Positions 24,230 through 27,940 of a stretch of DNA of 27,940 nucleotides are shown here, one piece after another (the first letter of the stretch is position 1; every line of letters starts with the position of its first letter). The notes beneath the pieces are model-generated. The model saw only the letters and a program-made list of their open reading frames with translations. It was not told the DNA's origin and did not search any database. This stretch comes from Methylococcaceae bacterium (lineage in GTDB: Bacteria > Pseudomonadota > Gammaproteobacteria > Methylococcales > Methylococcaceae): contig SXQV01000065.1 of NCBI GenBank assembly GCA_005792805.1, forward strand, positions 1 through 27,940. The letters run 5' to 3'. A program made the translations under genes and the position numbers.

Positions 24230-24952
24230 CTAGGGCGGAGTCAGGATGAGTTCGTTGGCCGCATCATCCAGGGTGACCCTGAAATGCCGGAGAAAACTCA
24301 TCCCTAAAAGCTGCTGTCCATTGAGCTTTTCATCTGGCATGAACGCCACTTCGACATCGGCGGCTTCGGCCTCGCCCAGGCGGACCCGGCTCAAGGTGCC
24401 CATCTCGACGGGCTCGGTACCGCTTGCGGTCTGACTGATCCCGGGGCGAAGACGGTTGGGGGTGAACCCCAGCTCATTCTTCATGGAGGAGGGCAACACC
24501 AGCAGGGAGGCGCCGGTGTCGATCAGCAGGGTCAGGGTTTTCACCGCCCCTTCAGGCCCGGTCAAGCGGGCATCGACCTCATGATGGGAGTCCTTGCGGC
24601 GGGTGGTAATCGGGCTGATGGCGGAGGCCGGACGCGGCCTCGTAGCGCCATGGACCCCCAGAATCCGTATCGATTCAATGACACCGGGTTGTGCCAGCGT
24701 CATCGTGTAGTTGTAGCCCTCCAGCCAGCGGCGGACCTGCCGGAGGGTGTCACCCGCCGCTGGATTCACCATCGTAGGCTCCAGCCGTTCGAGACCCTCG
24801 ACCCTGAAACCCGACTGCCGGGACAAGGCCAGCAACGCTTCCTGAAGGGTGGTTGAGTCCTCAAGCGCCTTCAGGGAAGGACTGCCAAGGCCCCACATCG
24901 GCAGGGCCAGCAGCAGAAAACGGGCCCACCCGCCGGAGCCGCGAGGACTCAC
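24230..24952 (-). CDS. Secreted retropepsin-like aspartic protease
   Basis: The C-terminal half has the retroviral-type aspartic protease motifs: TLLIDTGASLLVLPSSM with the catalytic Asp145-Thr-Gly, and NGQQLLGMSFLRHFRVTLD near the end, with the hydrophobic-Gly strand. Such bacterial single-domain proteases act as dimers. The N terminus (MSPRGSGGWARFLLLALPMW) looks like a signal peptide. Residues about 33-100 (LQEALLALSRQSGFRVEG, then an alpha-beta pattern ending VIESIRILG) resemble the short N-terminal domain of secretins and TonB receptors; this is a pattern impression. The 240-residue frame starts with a GTG that overlaps the stop of the MtdB paralogue (GTGA), with no separate ribosome site, so it depends on that gene for translation. 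The substrate is unknown. Confidence 0.82.
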   Translation of the reverse strand: MSPRGSGGWARFLLLALPMWGLGSPSLKALEDSTTLQEALLALSRQSGFRVEGLERLEPTMVNPAAGDTLRQVRRWLEGYNYTMTLAQPGVIESIRILGVHGATRPRPASAISPITTRRKDSHHEVDARLTGPEGAVKTLTLLIDTGASLLVLPSSMKNELGFTPNRLRPGISQTASGTEPVEMGTLSRVRLGEAEAADVEVAFMPDEKLNGQQLLGMSFLRHFRVTLDDAANELILTPP

Positions 24953-25863
24953 ACCAATTGCCGCGCTTCGTCGAAGGCCCGCCGGAAATCGAGATACAAG
25001 GGAGTTTCGCTGGTGAGGAGAGAGGTCAGCAGCGCATTCTGAAGCTTGTACTTGATATCTCCCACCGCGAGCGCCCCGATACCCACAGCCCCTGGGGCGT
25101 TGACCGCGTGCAGCAGAGGCTCGCCATCATGGCTGCGTTTGATGCCCTCGATGCCCAGGGGGGGAACCGCATTCACATCTCCCGCCACTTTCAACTGGGT
25201 CGCATCAGAGAGCACACTGGCATTAAGCACCTGTATCCCGGCTTTGGCCGTACAAAAAATGATGTCGGCCTGCGACAGCAGCCGCGCCTTGTCGGCATCC
25301 GAACTGGCGTAGGTGCCGACCAGCGCTGAACCGCAACGGGCGTTGTATTCCTGTGCCTTTTCCAGCGCCACATCGATATTGAAAGGATCGACAATCGTCA
25401 CGTCGGCCCCCGCCAGCGAGGCAATGACGCCGGTCGCAATACCGACCGGGCCGGTTCCGCCAAAAACCACGGCCTGGGCACCTTTCAGCTCGTCACCATG
25501 GCGGGTTTTGAGTTGCTTTTCGACACAGGCGACCAGGGCAGCGGCGGTGGTGAATGCACCGCTGGGGTCGGCCAGCACCGACACTTCAAAAGGCGGCACC
25601 ATCGCTTTTTGCGCGGTATCCAGCATGCTCAAGGCAACGCCAATATCCCTGCCGCCGATGAAGATGCCGGTCCGTTTGACCCCCGATGGCCCGCGCGAAA
25701 AAATGGCATCCTGAACCAGCCCTTTGACCTGCTCCAGCTGCACATTGTCATAGGGGAAAATCTGCTGGAAACCCGCATCCACCGCCATATTGATATCGAA
25801 AGGACTGACATGCGGCATCGGGTCCAGCATGTGCAGCACACTACGTTTTTCGGATTTTTCCAT
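24949..25863 (-). CDS. mtdB: Methylene-tetrahydromethanopterin dehydrogenase family protein, second copy (acidic cofactor loop)
   Basis: This family oxidises methylene-H4MPT to methenyl-H4MPT with NAD(P) in formaldehyde oxidation by methylotrophs. The 304-residue protein has the MtdB hallmarks: VLHMLDPMPHVSPFDINMAV near the N terminus, VQDAIFSRGPSGVKRTGIFIGG, FADP-like VLADPSGAFTTAAALV, and GGTGPVG (135-141) for the dinucleotide. At the end of the second beta strand it has Asp159 (TIVDPFN), where MtdA and the neighbour have GR. In Rossmann proteins an acid there favours NAD over NADP. The ATG has a GAGG site about 8 bp upstream. It lies 108 bp after its paralogue and overlaps the protease gene. 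It is an MtdB homologue; equal function is not proven. Confidence 0.85.
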   Translation of the reverse strand: MEKSEKRSVLHMLDPMPHVSPFDINMAVDAGFQQIFPYDNVQLEQVKGLVQDAIFSRGPSGVKRTGIFIGGRDIGVALSMLDTAQKAMVPPFEVSVLADPSGAFTTAAALVACVEKQLKTRHGDELKGAQAVVFGGTGPVGIATGVIASLAGADVTIVDPFNIDVALEKAQEYNARCGSALVGTYASSDADKARLLSQADIIFCTAKAGIQVLNASVLSDATQLKVAGDVNAVPPLGIEGIKRSHDGEPLLHAVNAPGAVGIGALAVGDIKYKLQNALLTSLLTSETPLYLDFRRAFDEARQLV

Positions 25864-25971
25864 GACACAGCCTCATTGTGGGTGCGGGGACGATTCGATA
25901 GGGGAGTATCTGGATACTACCAGCCGACGCAATGGCTGGCCCGGCCATCTCTTGACTCGATCGCGGCTGGC

Positions 25972-26877
25972 TCAGGGGTTTTTGGCAAACTCCCGGGCCA
26001 GCTCAAAGGCATCATCGAAGCTCAGGTAAACCGGCTTGCCGGTTTCGCGCATCCGCTTCAGCAGGGCGCTCTGAGTTTTGTATTTCACATTGCCAATCGC
26101 CAGCGCGCCGACACCCACCGCCCCGCTCTGGGAACCGGCGATGGGATGACCCCGATGATGCGCATCCAGACCCGCGATACCTGAAGGTGGAACGGCATTC
26201 ACATCAGCTGCGACTTTCAACTGTGGCGCGGCGGCCACCAGCTCGGCACTCAGTACCTGAATGCCCGCCGCTGCCGTGGCGAAAACGATATCGGCGTCTT
26301 TAATCAACTCTGCCTTGTTGGCATCGGCATCTCCCTCGATCTGGGTCTGGCCATCACCGAATTCAGAATTACACAGCGTGGCGATGGTCTGAGCCTTCTC
26401 CAGCTGGCGACCGATGATTTTCACCACCGCACCCGCCTTGGCGGCCAGCGTGGCGGCGATCTGGCCTACCGGACCCGTGCCCCCCAAGGCCAGGACTTTC
26501 TTGCCCTTCAGGTCCATGTGAAATCTGGTTTCCAACTCCTGCTCCACCACCGCGACCATGGCCGCTGCCGTCGTGAATGCGCCACTGGGATCGGCAAATA
26601 CCGAGACTTCAAACGGAGGCACCATGGCTCTGCTGGCACTTCTAACCATATCCACCGCCATTTTGGCATCACGGCCACCTATAAATAGGCCGGTACGTTT
26701 CAACCCCCCGGGACTACGCGAAAAAATCGCATCCTGCACCAGTGCCTGAATCTCAGCGGATTCGACATGGAGGTAAGGGATGGCCGAGGTCCATCCCGCA
26801 TCCAGCGCCATATTGACGTCGAAAGGGCTGAGATTTTTTTCCGGCGTAAACATATGCAGGATGTAAGGTTTTTCCAT
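25972..26877 (-). CDS. mtdB: NAD(P)-dependent methylene-tetrahydromethanopterin dehydrogenase MtdB
   Basis: This 301-residue protein is the better candidate for the main MtdB of the H4MPT-linked formaldehyde oxidation route. It has YILHMFTPEKNLSPFDVNMA, VQDAIFSRSPGGLKRTGLFI, VFADPSGAFTTAAAMV, the dinucleotide motif GGTGPVG at 132-138, and LKVAADVNAVPPSGIAGLDA toward the C terminus. After the second beta strand it reads IIGRQLEKAQ; the arginine (Arg157) matches the NADP-type GRKLDKAQ pattern I recall for MtdA. The start at 26877 is chosen because it gives the family N terminus; the frame runs upstream without protein-like sequence. The ribosome site is weak (GAGAGAAC about 9 bp upstream). It diverges from metK across 304 bp. 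Confidence 0.9.
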   Translation of the reverse strand: MEKPYILHMFTPEKNLSPFDVNMALDAGWTSAIPYLHVESAEIQALVQDAIFSRSPGGLKRTGLFIGGRDAKMAVDMVRSASRAMVPPFEVSVFADPSGAFTTAAAMVAVVEQELETRFHMDLKGKKVLALGGTGPVGQIAATLAAKAGAVVKIIGRQLEKAQTIATLCNSEFGDGQTQIEGDADANKAELIKDADIVFATAAAGIQVLSAELVAAAPQLKVAADVNAVPPSGIAGLDAHHRGHPIAGSQSGAVGVGALAIGNVKYKTQSALLKRMRETGKPVYLSFDDAFELAREFAKNP

Positions 26878-26968
26878 GGGGATGTTCTCTCTGAATGTAG
26901 GGATCTGCGAAAGGCTGGGATACGGGCCCCCACCAGCACGGGGAGTAGCCACTTCCTGAAAGCGCGCG

Positions 26969-26974
26969 AGAATA
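26969..26974 (-). promoter_or_regulatory. Possible extended -10 element for mtdB
   Basis: On the minus strand TGCTATTCT (TG, one base, TATTCT) lies about 92 bp before the mtdB start. No -35 box is seen at the right distance; the palindrome at 27000-27019 lies just upstream of where one would be. Confidence 0.3.
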
Positions 26975-26999
26975 GCATATTTGATACCACGATTACCCG

Positions 27000-27019
27000 C
27001 CGCCAATCTTGATTGGCGG
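27000..27019. repeat. 9-bp perfect inverted repeat (2-bp spacer) in the mtdB-metK divergent region
   Basis: CCGCCAATC and GATTGGCGG flank TT, giving a 20-bp operator-like palindrome. A shorter repeat, GTCCG-AC-CGGAC, follows at 27026-27037. Both sit upstream of the metK promoter and upstream of the possible mtdB -10, where a regulator could act on either gene. Confidence 0.65.
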
Positions 27020-27098
27020 TGCCTTGTCCGACCGGACGGGTGCCACAAAAACCACCAGCGAGGAGCCGATTCGGACAGGATTATTTCCTGCCTGTCAA

Positions 27099-27126
27099 TT
27101 GTCACCTTGCACAAAACCCGTATAAT
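27099..27126 (+). promoter_or_regulatory. Sigma-70-type promoter for metK
   Basis: TTGTCA at 27099-27104 and a consensus TATAAT at 27121-27126 are 16 bp apart, about 55 bp before the metK start. The expected leader is short, about 48 bases, too short for a SAM riboswitch. Confidence 0.7.
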
Positions 27127-27181
27127 CGCCCGCTGTTTTTGGCCTGTTAACTCCTTACAACCGGCGAGGTATTTAACCATC

Positions 27182-27940
27182 GTGAGCAACAGCTACTTCT
27201 TCACTTCCGAATCCGTTTCGGAAGGGCATCCCGACAAAGTTTCCGACCAGATCTCCGACGCCATCCTGGATGCCATCCTGGCACAGGACAAACACTCGCG
27301 TGTCGCAGCGGAAACCTTATGCAATACCGGCCTGGTCGTTCTGGCGGGAGAAATCACCACCAGCGCCAACGTCGATTACATCAAAGTGGCGCGGGATGTG
27401 CTGCAGCAGATTGGTTACGACAACACCGAATACGGCATCGACTACAAGGGTTGTGCCGTACTGGTGGCTTACGACAAACAGTCGCCTGACATCGCTCAGG
27501 GCGTGAATAAAGCCTATGACGATGATCTCGGCCAAGGTGCCGGTGACCAGGGACTGATGTTCGGCTATGCCTGCGACGAAACCCCGACGCTGATGCCGCT
27601 GCCGATTTATTTGTCGCATCGCCTGGTGGAACGTCAGGCTCGCCTGCGTCATGACGGCCAGCTGACCTGGCTGCGTCCGGACGCCAAGAGCCAGGTGACG
27701 GTCCGTTACGTCAACGGCAAGGCAGACGCCATTGATACCGTGGTGCTGTCCACTCAGCATGCGCCCGATGTCTCCGACAAGACCCTGCATGAAGCCGTCA
27801 TCGAAGACATCATCAAGCCGATTCTGCCGAAAGAACTAATCAAGGGCGATATCAACTACCTGGTCAATCCGACCGGACGCTTCGTCGTCGGCGGCCCGCA
27901 GGGCGACTGCGGCCTCACCGGGCGCAAGAGCATTGTCGAC
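27182..27940 (+). CDS. metK: S-adenosylmethionine synthetase MetK (3' end cut by window edge)
   Basis: MetK makes S-adenosylmethionine from methionine and ATP in the cytoplasm. The first 253 residues of about 390 are present. They open SNSYFFTSESVSEGHPDKVS, with the ATP-binding histidine in GHPDK. The signature GQGAGDQGLMFGYA lies near residue 120, and NPTGRFVVGGPQGDCGLTGR near residue 240, just before the window ends. The start is a GTG at 27182, with GAGGT 11 bp upstream. SAM made by MetK feeds HpnH and the methyltransferase-like protein in this window, but the genes are not in one operon. Confidence 0.97.
   Translation, partial: MSNSYFFTSESVSEGHPDKVSDQISDAILDAILAQDKHSRVAAETLCNTGLVVLAGEITTSANVDYIKVARDVLQQIGYDNTEYGIDYKGCAVLVAYDKQSPDIAQGVNKAYDDDLGQGAGDQGLMFGYACDETPTLMPLPIYLSHRLVERQARLRHDGQLTWLRPDAKSQVTVRYVNGKADAIDTVVLSTQHAPDVSDKTLHEAVIEDIIKPILPKELIKGDINYLVNPTGRFVVGGPQGDCGLTGRKSIVD

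Noticed and set aside
25905..25939. Short inverted repeats between the two mtdB genes as a terminator
   Set aside because: AGTATC-TG-GATACT and CCAGCC/GGCTGG are short stems with no U-run; they may be chance.
27127..27181. SAM-type riboswitch before metK
   Set aside because: The expected leader is only about 48 bases and shows no stem set of a known SAM riboswitch.

Overview
The window looks like a chromosomal segment of a methylotrophic, hopanoid-making gammaproteobacterium, most plausibly a type I methanotroph. The signs are a Gram-negative lipid A and outer-membrane cluster, a complete C35 hopanoid cluster, two side-by-side genes of the methylene-tetrahydromethanopterin dehydrogenase (MtdB) family, an N-acetylglutamate synthase of the classical ArgA type, CopC/CopD, and an Fnr with an intact iron-sulfur ligand set. 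Taxonomy is inferred from gene content only. No methane or methanol oxidation gene is in the window.

Layout. Positions 1-5039 (minus strand) hold a tightly packed peptide-type ABC importer: substrate-binding lipoprotein, two permeases and an ATPase cut off by the window edge. From 5296 a plus-strand run begins: skp/ompH, fabZ, lpxA, rnhB, a MOSC-domain protein and an isoprenylcysteine-methyltransferase-like membrane protein, closed by a strong symmetrical terminator at 8831-8872. The lpxD and lpxB genes that usually flank fabZ-lpxA are missing here.

The hopanoid block spans 8884-18218. hpnH lies on the minus strand. Diverging from it is a colinear series: squalene synthase (single-enzyme type), shc, hpnG, hpnN and hpnO. 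Together these can make squalene, cyclise it, attach and process the adenosine-derived side chain, aminate it and move hopanoids to the outer membrane. The same series continues without an obvious break into copC, copD and argA (end 21706). The 330-bp divergent region before the squalene synthase gene carries a good sigma-70-like promoter whose -35 box lies in a perfect 10-bp inverted repeat.

Positions 21719-24084 hold smaller accessory genes: a secreted four-cysteine protein (minus), an Fnr regulator (plus), a perfect 38-bp palindrome, a secreted protein of unknown function whose start codon is out of frame because of a 4-base tandem duplication, and a 54-residue membrane protein. Positions 24230-26877 (minus) hold two MtdB-family paralogues; the second overlaps a secreted retropepsin-like protein by four bases. 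A 304-bp divergent region with a near-perfect palindrome and a good promoter separates them from metK, which runs off the right edge.

Gaps over about 250 bases: 5040-5295 (a -10 box and the skp leader), 9985-10314 (divergent hopanoid regulatory region) and 26878-27181 (divergent mtdB/metK region). I saw no tRNA, rRNA, CRISPR array, insertion sequence or prophage gene.
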